In this document: piece after piece, positions 33,077 to 44,127 of the stretch
Position numbering within the stretch: the first letter of the stretch is position 1
Layout of the letters: each line of letters opens with the position of its first letter
Assembly (NCBI GenBank): GCA_008704415.1
Contig: VXIS01000019.1
Span: 124,001-188,000 of the forward strand
DNA length: 64,000 nucleotides
Reading direction: 5' to 3'
Source of the DNA: Sphaerosporella brunnea
Lineage: Eukaryota > Ascomycota > Pezizomycetes > Pezizales > Pyronemataceae
Made by a program: the position numbers and the translations under genes
The notes under the pieces: model-generated
Database searches by the model: none
What the model saw: the letters and a program-made list of their open reading frames with translations, nothing else
Told to the model about the DNA's origin: nothing

Positions 33077-33841
33077 ATGTCGAACCTCAACTCTCCCTTC
33101 GTCCCCTTCTCTCCGAACCCCTCGATCCAGTCCGGCGTGCCGACCACAACTCCCCCTCTCTCAGCATCCAAGCCCTCGCAACTCGGCTCTTCCAACCTGC
33201 GCTATGCCTCCTCCCGAAAATCAATCTATGACCGACACCTGAATCGGACACAGCGCTCGGAGCTTTCGAAAGCGTCCTTTGCATTCCTCTTCGGCGAGAT
33301 GATCCAGTACGCCCAAAAGCAAGTCTTGGGTATCCAGGACCTGGAGAAGAAGTGAGTTGCGAAGCTTTCCCCTTCTCCCAGTAACACCAAGCTGATACAG
33401 TGGGGGGGGGACTCCAGACTCAACATCCAAGGCTACGCGATCGGTCAGCGACTATTCGAGCTGCTGCTCTATCGCGAAGGTCGCAGCGCAAAGCGCGAAA
33501 CCCGCCTGTTAGGAATCCTGCAATTCATAGCGCAAACCTTGTACCGGCATCTCTTTGGCAAGTCCGCTGACGGCCTCGAAAAGTCGCGCGAGCACGAGGA
33601 TGAGTACATGCTGATTGACCACGAGCCCATCGTGAATTCGTACATCAGCGTGCCTAAGGAGATGTCGCAGCTGAACTGCGCCGCGTTTGTGGCGGGCATC
33701 ATCGAGGCCGTTCTGGATGGTAGTCTGTTCCCTTGTCGTGTCACGGCGCACTCGGTTTTCTCGGAACAGTTCCCGTTCAAGACGGTGTTTTTGATCAAGT
33801 TTGAGGAGAGCGTTTTGGAGAGGGAGGCTGTGCTGCAATAG
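33077..33841 (+). CDS. TRS31: TRAPP complex subunit Trs31 (TRAPPC5), Bet3 family
   Basis: This is a core TRAPP subunit in the exchange factor for Ypt1/Rab1, acting in ER-Golgi transport. Exons 33077-33351 and 33418-33841 give 232 aa; the 66-bp intron is GTGAGT...CTCCAG. The first ~55 residues are Ser/Pro-rich. The Bet3 fold begins KSIYDRHLNRTQRSELSKAS and includes IGQRLFELLLYREG, LLGILQFIAQTLYRHLFGK, MSQLNCAAFVAGIIEAVLDG and FKTVFLIKFEESVLERE, in family order. A CAG just after the G run at 33402-33410 is the chosen acceptor because it keeps KKLNIQGYAIG in frame. Confidence 0.93.
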
Positions 33842-34003
33842 ATGGATGGAAAGCATGGGGGATTTCTTTACTACTGCTAATAGGCGTGGCGTTTGGATGT
33901 TTGATGGGTGTAGTTTTTCGTATTATTGGGACTCGTTGAAAGCAAATTGTGCAAATTTATTTACCCGGTAGGCTGCAGGCCCTCCCCCGCGCAATTCGAA
34001 AGT

Positions 34004-34348
34004 TGGCATAGAAACACCTTTTTTTTTTGTTTTAATCATATTGTATTCGGCCGCTTGCGGCCATGACATATGTAAAAAGAAGAGACTATGCTACCCCTTC
34101 GGCGAGGCCGACTACTGAGGCCTGCGGCTACTCTAAGGAAAAGGACTAAGGAAATCATATCATGTAAGATAAGCGTACCAAGGAAACTCGTAACATGTTA
34201 TAAGCAAACAGAAGTTCTCAGCACATGATGCCTCTATCAGGCCAGACCCCAACTTTGGTCGTGCTTAGGAAACTCATAACCGCCTCCGTGCACCTGTCAT
34301 CTGCAAGCAGAGCGGAGATGGCCGCAGCCGGTCTGGCATAGAAACACC
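34004..34348 (-). mobile_element. SINE-like retroposon with 15-bp target-site duplication and poly(A)
   Basis: The 15-bp sequence TGGCATAGAAACACC occurs at 34004-34018 and again at 34334-34348. Between them lie 315 bp that begin with a T run on the plus strand, that is, an A tail on the minus strand. This is the hallmark of LINE-mediated retroposition in minus orientation, with the 5' end at 34333. Minus-strand reading starts GACCGGCTGCGGCCATCTCC and contains no ORF of note. The GCTGCGGCCAT near the 5' end and GGGGTCTGGCCTG ~90 bp downstream recall the 5' end and C-box of 5S rRNA, so a 5S-derived head is possible but unproven. Confidence 0.8.
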
Positions 34349-34446
34349 AGTCTACCAAGCAGCTCTCATTGGCTTGAGCTGCAGCCTCAATGAGCAGTCA
34401 TAAGTCACAACCTAGCACTCGCTCCTTTTCCTCTCCTTACTTACCA

Positions 34447-35367
34447 CTATCCCCCGCAGTGTCAATAGTGCCGAAAAGGCATACACCTCGCTTAAGGTGA
34501 ATTACTAAGACCGACTGCTATTTTTGGGTGGCGAGTGATATCAAAAGCATGCGTGCGACCTCCCTATGTCCGGGGAGCCTGCAACTCGCGTTCAAGAGGG
34601 GACTTCAAGTCTGCATCAAAGTCGGTCGGTAGCCGTACATCTTCTTTTGCGAGGCCATCATTCACCACTGGGTCGTATTCAATCTCCTCTTGCTCCTCCG
34701 CCTCCTCATCGTGGCCCGCTACTTGCTCTTCCACATTTGGTCGCCTGTCCTTCCCCGCTGCGAAGCTTGCTTGTTGGACCTCCTTTCCTGTTTTTTTCTA
34801 CTCGCTTCATTGACCGCTGCCGGCACAACATTGTTTACTGCTTGCGGTCCAAAACCGAAGGCTTTCTTGACCTGCTTCCAGGCCTGCGTGCTCTTTTCCT
34901 TATCTTGGACCGTAGCTACGTTTTCTTGGGCAACAATAATGGGCTGCCCACACTCGCATATGCTGACTCTTCCACTAACCGTGTCGGTTGTGGGCGGACC
35001 TTCTGCCTTGCGCTTTCGCGGCCGCAAGACTGGTGACATACTAAGTAGCGGTGGGTGGCAACACCAAGAATGGTGAGGGTAGCGATGATTCCAACGGATC
35101 AAGAATCGTTGAGACTGCCCATCCGGCGGCGGGCTCTTACCAGTCGCGTTGCACGGGCGCTGAACGAGCGCCGCACGATCTTACTCTAGAGCGCGTCGAA
35201 CTTCGGGAGGAGAGAGCCGGTCGAATGGTTAAACGGGGGTAGTGGGTTGTGGCGGGCGTCGCTCACTCACAGATGAGGTTGAACGAGCCAATGACATGCA
35301 CGCATGTGATTTCGGTCCTTAAGCGAAGTGTATGCCTTTTCGGCACTATTGACACTGCGGGGGATAG
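34447..35367. mobile_element. 921-bp element with 51-bp terminal inverted repeats
   Basis: The left TIR (34447-34497) and the reverse complement of the right TIR (35317-35367) match at 50 of 51 positions. Both start CTATCCCCCGCAGTGTCAAT and continue AGTGCCGAAAAGGCATACAC. There is no transposase domain inside, only one minus-strand gene or ORF. No clear target-site duplication flanks the ends as drawn (left ...TTACCA, right CACATC...). The element begins about 100 bp downstream of the SINE-like insertion. Superfamily is not assigned. Confidence 0.85.
34564..35039 (-). CDS. Uncharacterised small gene inside the TIR element
   Basis: I do not recognise the family. From the ATG at 35039 the frame begins MSPVLRPRKRKAEGPPTTDT, with a nuclear-localisation-like basic cluster, then a CEC motif and a helical WKQVKKAFGFGP segment. 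The coding character then shifts frame near a T7 tract (34791-34797 on the plus strand). The second part (EEAEEQEEIEYDPVVNDGLA ... SPLERELQAPRT) is acidic and ends at 34564. Two explanations fit: an 83-bp intron (34719-34801, GTAGAA...AAGTAG, no good branch point), giving 130 aa, or a 1-base frameshift in the homopolymer. It nearly fills the element, so it may be the element's own protein or captured cargo. Confidence 0.45.
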
Positions 35368-36179
35368 CACATCGCTGCCGCACCTTTTAAAAACTCCGCA
35401 TTGTAGAGGGTGCCCATTTAGGGTGGCACATAAGGGAAAGCCTCATTCACCAAAAGGCGCAATGATTTTTCGGTGCGCAATGTAATGAATGCTCGAATCA
35501 TTTGAATACGGCATTGCTACGGTATTTTATTCCACGCCCAGCCGCAGTGGGCGGCGATGCAGCGATCGCCGCACTGCGAACACCATCACGATCACCGACT
35601 TGGTCAGATCATCATCATCATCATCATCATCAGTAGTAGTTATCTCCAGCATCTCCCGCATCAACGCGACACATAGCGTCTAGCAGTGGGAATTGCATCA
35701 AACGATTCTGCTGATGAAAGTAACTCCCAACTCTTACAATGCCGTGACTGTAGCAGTATAATCCGCAGACTTACTATGAAATGTAAAAAACGACTGCGTG
35801 ATCTCCGATATTCAAGTTGTTCTAGATGGAAAGTCTGAATAAGGGGCGGGTCTATTCAGACTTCCAGACATCCAAAAATCTGGGTCGCGCAAGGTGATTG
35901 GGGCGGCGGCCGTCCATAAAACACCGGCTGTGACGTCTGGTGTAAAGTCGAAAATCAACCTGATGGGAAAGGGGGACCTTTTCAGACAAAATTTCTGGCT
36001 TCTAAACCCTTCAAGTCTTCCAATTCTCACGGGAAGTCATTTAATAACAGCCGCTATCTACTTCCGCACTACTTATTTATATGTACTTCTGGAACATGGC
36101 CTCCCTGGATGTAAGGAACCATTCAGAACCCCTTCTGCCAGTGCTGAATCATCTCCCCCGTTGTTGTTATGGTCTCGAT
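35368..36179. other. Gene-poor stretch
   Basis: No convincing gene. An ATC trinucleotide run occupies about 35609-35631. Confidence 0.35.
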
Positions 36180-37140
36180 TAACTCCTCTTATTCCCCGGA
36201 AATCTCTCAACGCACAGTTAGAGAACGACATTCAATATCAAGATATGGATACTTACTTGGGACGGTTAAAACGGCGAGTGTATACTCGATGAATTCACCC
36301 GGGTTCACATGGTTGATGAACGTCTAGAAGAAGAGGTTGAGGTTTACCGGCCTCTGTGTCGTTGAACATGCAACGTCTCTTCTTTGGGAGGAGGTTCCAA
36401 GGAAATGATGCTTCTTTCAGGGGGGATGTAGGCGGTGAATCCATCTAGAGCATACTCGATGAATTCGTCTGGGCTGGATCACATGGTTGGAAGAACATGT
36501 CGACGCCTAATGTCGTCCAATGTACAGCGGCTGATCGATTGGCGGTGGTTGTGACTTCTGTGTCCATGCGGAGGAAGGCCTCGAATCCATCGAGAACGTA
36601 CTCGATGAGCCCGTCTATTTTGGCCAGTAAGTTAGAGAACACCATTCAATTTTGAGGTCTGGATACTTGCTACTTGGTTACTAAAAATACGGTTACAATG
36701 GCCAGCGTACACTCGATTTATATGTTCACTCGCCTCTAGTCGTTGTTGAATTGCGGCTTCTCTTCAATCAGAATCGGTTCGAAGGAAATGATGTTTCTTT
36801 CAGTTGGATATGCTGTGTCCGTGCGGAGGATGTAGGCTGTGAATACACCGAGAAAAGACTCCATAAACTCGTCTAGTTCGGCCGGAAATCTCTCAACGCA
36901 CAGTGAGAGAACGACATTCAATTTTGAGCTCTGGATACTTACATGGGGTACTGTTAAGACAACGAAGGTGTACTCGATGAATTCGTCCTGCTGGCAAAAC
37001 CGGGTTTGGTTGATGGATGCTTAGAAGAAGAGGTTGATGTTGATTTGTGTCGTGGTGCCAAGACAGAGGAGGTCGAGAATATAGACCGTGAATCCATCGA
37101 GGGTATACTCGATGAATTATTCTATCTCTCTCAGCGTATA
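36180..37140 (-). repeat. Tandem copies of an exon/intron-like unit (DEFIEY repeats)
   Basis: Read on the minus strand, the word GA(A/G)TT(C/T)ATCGAGTA recurs (plus-strand TACTCGATGAATTC near 36283, 36453, 36599, 36971, 37105). Around it copies share peptides DEFIEY-x-LDGF-TAYI and TERNIISFEP, and a GTAAGTATCC donor-like site (minus strand near 36256 and 36941; GCAAGTATCC near 36676). These are followed ~50-60 bp later by an acceptor-like TTTCCGGCC...CTAG/ATAG. Units are 265-420 bp and mosaic. Several copies carry stops, so the array is decayed or only partly coding. I cannot assign a parent gene. Confidence 0.6.
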
Positions 37141-37261
37141 ATTAGCTTTGTAACGTTCGAGAATGAGACTCATTCACGGTCTCTAAATTCTTACTCGAAA
37201 GAAAAACCTAAACTTCTTTTTCGGCAAGAAGTCTGCGAGCTGCAGCAACGAAAAAGGCGTT

Positions 37262-37841
37262 AGACGGCTTCTACTTGCCTTGGGCTGCAAAGAAAGTGTG
37301 CAAGTATGGTTGAGTCATTTTCCAAACTAAATACGTTCGGGGATATTGTGGTCGGACGAAGTTGATGTCGATTGGACGGGAGAGGACGAGGCTGCTACGG
37401 GGCTCACTGGTGAGCACTCGGTCCAAGGTATCAGTGTGGTTTGTTTCACTAGGAAACCTTAGTACGGCTCTGAAGCATGCAGTGTTCCAACGGCGCAGCG
37501 CATTTATATGGCATATAGCACACTGGAGCCGATTCCGAGCGTCGACATGACCAGAGCGACATTCATCGGTGTAAACTAGACGTTGTTAAGTACAGGAACC
37601 CTAGACAACCAATAGACAGGACCCATACCTCGAGCTCATTGATGGCAGCATTCCCAGCTCTACTCTTGGCCTCTTGCGAGAACACACCTCCCCCACCGCG
37701 GAACAGCTTGCAGCATAACACCACTTGAACCGCCCACCGATGCCGCATTGAGGCCGCAAAGCCGCACTGATAGATTGCCATATATATGTGAGGTTGCTGC
37801 GAGTTGGGAGGCGGTGAGGCGGTGCGGCAATACGACATCAC
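37262..37841 (-). pseudogene. Possible exons upstream of the DEFIEY array
   Basis: An open frame at about 37575-37262 (minus strand) runs ~100 codons without a stop: YTDECRSGHVDARNRLQCAI, CHINALRRWNTACFRAVLRF, ending FFAAQGK-stop. A second frame from about 37838 reads ...SRAGNAAINELE up to a GTATGG donor-like site at about 37635. Joining them at the obvious CTAG acceptor breaks the frame by one base. This may be the 5' part of the gene that carried the repeated exons, now decayed; that is inference. Confidence 0.25.
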
Positions 37842-38225
37842 TGAGACAGTACCGTATTATTTCGTACGAAGGGCTAGCTTTCGGTAAGGCGCACAAAGTG
37901 AAAACCCTAGCCCAAGAATCATTCGTTCTCACTCGTAGATGATTTCCTCACCGTATGTAATTTGCAAATTAGAATACACATGCATACATGTACTAGGAGT
38001 ACTTTTTTCGCCTCTTAGATCCGGCCATATCGGTATTATAATAATTAAATAACTCCGAGGCTGAGCTGAGTACTAGAGTACTAGAGTACATACATGTAGC
38101 TTGGGTTTTGCCATTGGCCAGGTTTCGGGGTGTGTCTGCGTGTGACGCGAGATCGCGTAGCGTATGTCGCGCCACGAACACGTCAAACCTTTCCCTCTGC
38201 ACACCTTCCAGATACCACCGCCGTC
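37842..38225. promoter_or_regulatory. Intergenic, upstream of the U-box cyclophilin gene
   Basis: No gene seen. Repeated TAC/GTAC words (TACATG, AGTACTAGAGTACTAGAGTA) occur at 38068-38095. The region presumably holds the promoter of the gene starting at 38226. Confidence 0.4.
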
Positions 38226-40002
38226 ATGGGAAAAGGTATGGCGCCTGATATTTCCACGGCGCTGGCCTCTGCTAATCCGAACAGGAACCGACAAGCTCTA
38301 CATCACGCACAGCGAATGGGCCTCGGCCGACAGCTACGGCGCCACGCGTAGCTACCGCGCGAAGACCACCGTCCCGTTCAAACGGCTTCCCTTCAACTTC
38401 TGCGCTCTCTCTCTCCAGCCCTACGATCACCCAGTCTGCACAGAGAAGGGCACGATCTTTGAGCTCACCAACATAATTCCATGGCTCAAAAAGCACGGCA
38501 CGAACCCTGTGACTGGCGAAAAGCTTTCCTACAGCGAGCTCCTTAAGCTACAAATGCACAAGAACGAGTCCGGCGAGTTCTGCGACCCAGTAACCTACAA
38601 GGTTTTCACCGACAACACGCATATCGTGGCCATCAAGACCTCAGGAAATGTGTTTGCGTGGGATACCATTGAGCGCTTGAACGTGAAGCCAAAGATGTGG
38701 CGTGACCTGGTCACAGATGACGAGTTCTCACGAAAAGATATCATCACCTTGCAAGATCCGCATAATCTTGCTGCTAGGGATATGAGTGGCTTCAAGTACA
38801 TCCAGGAGGGCGCTTCCACACTGACTGAGGAGCAAGAGGCTGAGCGCGCCAACCCTCTCAGCGGAATCAACACGGCTGCCATGGGTTCCTCGGCCAAGAT
38901 TCTCGCCGCCAAAGCCGCAGTTGCCAAAGCCCGAGCTGCAAAGTCCGTCGACCAGAACAAGGGCCCAGCAGCACCGAAGATGGTGGGGGTAGTGCGTAAG
39001 GAAAATCCCGCCAACGCAAATCGTGCACCACTCGCATACAACGCTGCCAAACACACCACCGGTAAAGCGGCGGCCTCCTTGACGTCTACCGCTTTGACGC
39101 CGCACACGGGTGGTGAACGCGCACTATTGAGCGATGAGGAATACATGCTCAAACCGAAGCGGATAAAGATCAAGGGTTACGCACGGATTGCTACGAATCT
39201 GGGGAATCTCAACATAGAGCTGCATACGGACTTTGCACCAAAGGCCGTATACAACTTTGTTAAGCTGGCGCAGACGGGGTATTATAAGGGAGTGAAGTTT
39301 CACCGGAATATCAGAAATTTTATGGTATATTCTCCCAACACCAACCCGCCTTAAATTCTAACGGCTACGCAGATCCAAGGAGGTGACCCAACAGGTACGG
39401 GACGTGGCGGTACGTCCTTCTGGGGCAAAAATTTTGCCGACGAATTCGAATCACCGCTTCTGCACGACCAGCGTGGTGTAATCTCAATGGCTAACAAGGG
39501 TAAAAATACCAATTCCTCACAATTCTTCATCCTCTACCGCGAAGCGAAACATCTCGACCGGAAACACACCATCTTTGGCAAGGTCGTCGGAGGAATGGAC
39601 GTTCTGGACAAGATGGAGGCCGTGCGCACCGGGGACGGGGACCGACCTTTGGAGGATATCGTCATCCGAGAGGTGGTGGTGTTTGTGGATCCGTTCGAAG
39701 AGTTCCTGAAGAAACGCCGAGAAGCGGAAGAGGAGATGCGCGAGAAGGAAAAGAGGAGGTTAGGTACCGAGAAAGACGGAGTTACTTGGACTGGAAAGCG
39801 AATACGGGATGATGGAACTGCGGACAAAGGTGAAGGCGCTTCGGCAGTTGGCAAATATCTCAATGCCGTGCCGAAAGAGGAGGTTGAGATAGTGGAGGAG
39901 GTGGTGGAGGAGGTAGTGGAGGAGGACGAATTCGCCTATCAAGAGCCTGTCAAGAAGAAAGCAAAGGCCAGCGGAGGGTTTGGAAATTTCGACTCGTGGT
40001 GA
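38226..40002 (+). CDS. CYP8: U-box cyclophilin (PPIL2/Cyp8-type peptidyl-prolyl isomerase)
   Basis: This is a nuclear spliceosome-associated cyclophilin with an N-terminal U-box, a member of a family with ubiquitin-ligase activity. Exons 38226-38235 (only 10 nt), 38285-39324 and 39373-40002 give 559 aa. The tiny first exon is needed for MGKGTDKLYITHSEWA, the family N-terminus. The U-box region spans about residues 35-110 (CALSLQPYDHPVCTEKGTIF, NPVTGEKL). A central Ala/Lys-rich linker follows. The cyclophilin domain is C-terminal to about residue 315: GNLNIELHTDFAPKAVYNFV, then FHRNIRNFM/IQGGDPTGTG across intron 2, FADEF, NKGKNTNSSQFFI and HTIFGKVVGGMD. The C-terminal 90 residues are charged and coiled. 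It converges with the next gene. Confidence 0.93.
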
Positions 40003-40175
40003 AGTGCACGAACAAAGCAATTGTATCATGTAGTTTTTCTTCTGTGCTTTCTTCTAAGCATAAAACACGGCATTCATTATCTGGAACCACACGACAATGA
40101 TCAACTCTTCCATCGGTGCTGGCAAATATTGGCACCTAGAGGTTTTCTAGGGTCCTTTCACATATTTCGAATGCC

Positions 40176-41058
40176 CTACAGAGTTTCCCCCGCTCTTTTC
40201 TCGCCCATCATCTTCCGGTACGCCTCAATCAAGCTCCTCCGCTCACCAGCCAGTTCCTCTCGCTTAGCCAAACTTCCCGCGCTCTTCGGCACACCATCCA
40301 CATCCACCGCCGCTCTATTCCCCTTGGTGCCCGCCATATACAGTAGTGGCTTCGGCTTCTTGAGCGTAGGCGGCGCATGGGCCACCTCTCCAAACTTTAT
40401 CGCCTCCCTCCGCTTCTCCAGCTCCGCCCACGGATCCGGCGAATCATCACGTTTCTTCCCACGTTTCCTTTTCGCGGCTTCAAAACCAGCCTGAGCCTGG
40501 CGCAGCATCTCTTTCTTATCCTCCTCCTCTTCGTCATCATCACTGTGAATCTCCTCTTCTTCTATCTCCTCCTCCGTCGGCTCCACCACCTCCTTCGCCC
40601 GCTCCTTCTTCTTCAATGGTCCCTTCTCAGCCCCGTTTCCGCCGCGGGGAAACTTCACCGGAATAGCCGCGTCGACTCTCCGCGCAAATGCTCCCAGACT
40701 CTCGCCAGGCTGAATCTTCAGATCTGCGCGCGCAGCTTTCAGTTCTTGCTCTTCGTTGTTCTGGCGTTTTCTTTTTCTCCCGGCGCTGCCATTGTCGAGT
40801 CCGCACCGTTTTGGCCCACCGGCCATCAGCCGCGCGAACGCTTTTGGCGTGTCGTCTTCATGTTCCCATGATTTTCCCTGCTTCTTTTTCTTGCGGTGCT
40901 TGCGTTCTTTGATCGCGGAGAGATTATGGGTTTTTAGGAGGGATGTAGGAGGAAGATCGAAGCTGTGTTTTGTTAGCAAAAGCCGGATGATTGATTAGGA
41001 GAATACATGCGTACTCGGGCTCGAATTTTCCCTTGTTGCGCGACTTTTTGTTGGGCAT
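40176..41058 (-). CDS. Conserved basic/acidic nuclear protein, CCDC137-like
   Basis: Two exons (41058-41015 and 40962-40176; 52-bp intron GTACGC...CACAG with branch CTAAC) give 276 aa. The N-terminus is MPNKKSRNKGKFEPDFDLPP. A basic stretch IKERKHRKKKKQGKSWEHED precedes a central conserved-looking core, KIQPGESLGAFARRVDAAIP, that resembles the core of the CCDC137 family. A long acidic run (EEEIEEEEIHSDDDEEEEDK) and a coiled-coil C-terminus follow, ending SLIEAYRKMMGEKRAGETL. Such composition suits a nucleolar or chromosome-associated protein. The family assignment is moderate, and yeast lacks a clear counterpart that I can name. CSN5 is divergent, 181 bp away. Confidence 0.75.
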
Positions 41059-41239
41059 GTTGGTTGTCTGTGGTTGTGGAACTTCGAATTTTTTTTGTGG
41101 AATGAATTGAGCGATTGAGCGCTAAGACCAAATTGGAGGAAACGAGTGATTGTTGCCTTTCTTTGTATCACCACCCCACTAAAGCTCCATGCAAAGCTCC
41201 CCTCCATCATCAACCCCATCACCCAAATACCTCGCAACC
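41059..41239. promoter_or_regulatory. Shared divergent promoter CCDC137-like/CSN5
   Basis: These 181 bp separate the two ATGs. The CSN5 side is CA-rich. Confidence 0.4.
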
Positions 41240-42367
41240 ATGGAGACCGCCGCGCAAGCCCAGTTCGGTCCGCTATTCTCCCCCTACCGTTGTTCCACTG
41301 CCCCTATTAACTATCTTTCTAGAGGCCGAAAACAACATCGCCCTCGTTGACCCCACCAAAGATAGTCTCTACAGCTACGATGAAGCCGAGCAAAAGTCCT
41401 TCTCCCAACCCACGCCCCCTCGTGAAGAAAGCTGACCTTTCTCCCCAGAGCCCTCATTGCCTCTCACCCCTGGACCACTGATCCCCACTACTTCAAATAC
41501 GTCCGGATATCTGCCGTTGCGTTACTAAAGATGGTGATGCACGCGCGCTCAAGTGGAAGCCTGGAAGTGATGGGATTGATGCAAGGAAAGATCATGCAGG
41601 AGACGTTCGTGGTGATGGATACCTTCCCTCTCCCCGTCGAAGGCACCGAAACCCGTGTGAACGCGCACGAGCAGGCGTACGAATACATGGTGCAATACAG
41701 CGACATTTGTCGGTCCGGAAAGCGCGCCGAGAACGTAGTAGGATGGTACCATTCGCACCCGGGATACGGCTGCTGGCTATCAGGCATCGACGTCAACACC
41801 GAAACGAGCCAGCAGCAATTCCTCGATCCGTTCCTGGCGGTAGTTGTGGATCCCGACCGCACTATCTCCGCCGGGAAAGTTGATATCGGCGCCTTCCGCA
41901 CGTTTCCCGAGGGCTACAAGCCACAGCGTGGTTATGACGATGACGATGAGTACCAAACTATCCCCCTGGCCAAAATGGAAGACTTTGGCGCGCATTCTTC
42001 GCGGTATTATGCGCTCGAGGTCTCACATTTTAAGAGTAGCCTGGATACGAAATTGCTGGATCTGCTCTGGAATAAGTATTGGGTCGCTACCCTCTCCCAG
42101 AACCCCCTGCTTAATAATCGAGCGTATTCAACAAAGCAGATTCTGGATCTGGCTCAGAAGATTACCAAGAATGATGGTATCAAGAGCCGTGGTTCATCCT
42201 CGATGCCTCCTGGAAAGGATGGACGTACAAATTCTGCCGACCCCGCTCAGCAGAAGATCATTAAGGAGAGCAATAAGGTCACGAGCGAGGAGATTGCGGG
42301 ATTCATCGGTAATGTTGTGAAGGAGAGGGTGTTTGCGCCAGTGAAGATGAAGGGTGTCCGGCAATAG
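41240..42367 (+). CDS. CSN5: COP9 signalosome catalytic subunit 5 (JAMM deneddylase)
   Basis: This zinc metalloprotease removes Nedd8 from cullins as part of the COP9 signalosome, which in filamentous fungi controls development and secondary metabolism. Exons 41240-41267, 41323-41395 and 41449-42367 give 339 aa. The MPN+/JAMM motif is complete: Glu in [12 protein letters not shown], then [20 protein letters not shown] with both His and the Asp. The family N-terminal [20 protein letters not shown] appears only if intron 2 is removed with a GTCCTT donor. Intron 1 also uses a GTC donor (GTCCGC). The C-terminal ~110 residues are helical, starting [20 protein letters not shown], as in Csn5. Confidence 0.95.
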
Positions 42368-43272
42368 AATCAGGGCTTTGATTGGTGTGTTGGGGAGGAG
42401 GGTGGGGCTACAGATTTCTCTGGCGTTGGTTTGGGAGCATGGCCCAATGTGTGCGTGTGCTGTGGTAGTGGTGGGTATTGCTTCAACCACCGATATCTTC
42501 AAGCAATTCGTATGAACATCTTGTGGTTGTACTCGGGTACAGCCAAAAGTCGGACACCCTTCCTAAAACGGTAGTGAGCCCGAGTGCACACGTTCTAGGC
42601 TGGTTAGGGGAATCTGAGTGCTCTTTGATGATTAAAACACGTGAGGACCTTGTTTACTATCTACTCTAGCTGTAATGACCTAAAGTTTCATTGATGCTGT
42701 GCAAAACGCTGGGCCGACTGTGCAAACCACCGCACCGACTATGCAAAACAATATTCTTTCTATTGTCAACGAGCCATAGGCTATCCATACCACCAGCTCC
42801 CTAAAGAATGGATAATACAATTGCTATTTAACAACTCGCTGTATACCAAACGCAAAGCAGCCGCAGAGACGTGTTGAACGTTTCCGATCCACCATCATAT
42901 CTCCCTTCGCAATCCTCCCCATACTCCCCCTCCGAACACCCCAGCGTCGATCAACAAGCAAGGAGAAAAAAAATCATCAGAAAATAATAGATAGACATAT
43001 ACCGCAACTGCGATAGTCAGTTGAGGCTCTCCGGCAGTATATAGAGTGGGGTACGAACCATGAATAGGGAATGTCCAGATTCGAGGATTTCTGAAGGCCA
43101 ACTCTTCATCCTTCAACCCTCTCCGCCCCACGCAAAGTTCTTTTTACTGCTCTCAACCACCTGCTATTCCCTTCTCGCCCCTTCCCCCCCTTTTCTTCCC
43201 CGCACCCTCTTCCTTTCACGCCTGACAGACTACTCCGCCTCCCTCACAACTCCCGCGGCCCGCCACAGGCCC
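42368..43272. other. 0.9-kb intergenic stretch
   Basis: No gene seen. Three imperfect ~21-bp tandem copies (CCGACTGTGCAAACC type) lie at about 42694-42752. Pyrimidine-rich sequence fills 43100-43260. Confidence 0.4.
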
Positions 43273-43985
43273 CTATACTTGGGCTCGAACTAAGCCGCTG
43301 GCGATCCACAAAGCCTCCAATCCAGTGGATCCATCTTCGGCCAAGACATCGATCTCATCCAGGTCTCTTAACAGCTTCTCTAAATATTCACCGGCCCCGC
43401 TAGCATTCAGAATCTTACAACATGCCGCGTGAACTTCGAGAAGTGCCGCGCTCGGAAGAGAGTGCGGTTTGTTGGGATCGTGGTTTTTGAAGGTAATTTC
43501 TCCGGGATCGCCGAATTGGAGGGGGGGGGAGGGGGATCCCTTCCTGGTATGCATTCTGTAAGTATTTGGTTTGTCCGGAACTTGTTCGAACCACATACGC
43601 ATCGAGCCGAAATATCGATGGTACTGCAAAATCATTGTTATCCCGTTATAGGAGCGATCAATTAAAGCGCCGCGGACGAGCGCGTGGACACCGGGACAAA
43701 ATAAGTCGAACAACCGCCAAAAGTATATCTGGTCATTTGACTAGAAGGAAAAAAAAAAGACAAATTAGCAATGAAGCTAAACGAATAGGAAAGACCATGA
43801 TGACCCACCGGTTGGTCTTCGACTTGGGCAGTCCCATGTGGGATTATATGGCACGCTTCGGTATCCAGGACCATCACGCCAAACTCATCATATGATGCGA
43901 CTGTTCCGGCCCTGAATAGGCGTTCGGCTTCTGTGCCGTCAAAAAAACGTGACACTACACATCGAAAGCCGCCACGACGCAGTAT
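43273..43985 (-). CDS. HNH-nuclease-domain protein, 5' part unresolved or lost
   Basis: Two exons join in frame (43985-43809 and 43740-43273; 68-bp intron GTGGGT...CTTCTAG), giving at least 215 aa. The sequence FRCVVSRFFDGTEAERLF, then DTEACHIIPHG, followed by LRALIDRSYNGITM-like and LQYHRYFGSMRMWFEQVPDK, fits the fungal HNH_2-type nuclease family. Its hallmark is an ACHIIP/AHIIP histidine followed by a second block near NGI-x-M. The tail (SLPSAALLEVHAACCKILNA, GSTGLEALWIASGL) is also family-like. The frame hits a stop just upstream of 43985 and no start fits, so a further 5' exon exists or the gene is truncated. These proteins are common in repeat-rich fungal DNA; their role is unclear. Confidence 0.55.
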
Positions 43986-44127
43986 CTATTGATGCGAAAA
44001 AACAAATCAGTTCGAAACACCCAAGCCATGGTGCTCATACGTCTCTTCTAAAGGTTGCGGACGTCTCTTTCACACGTTCTTGGCAGTTTCCCCCCCAGCT
44101 GTTACACCCACCTCTCATAGTATCATA

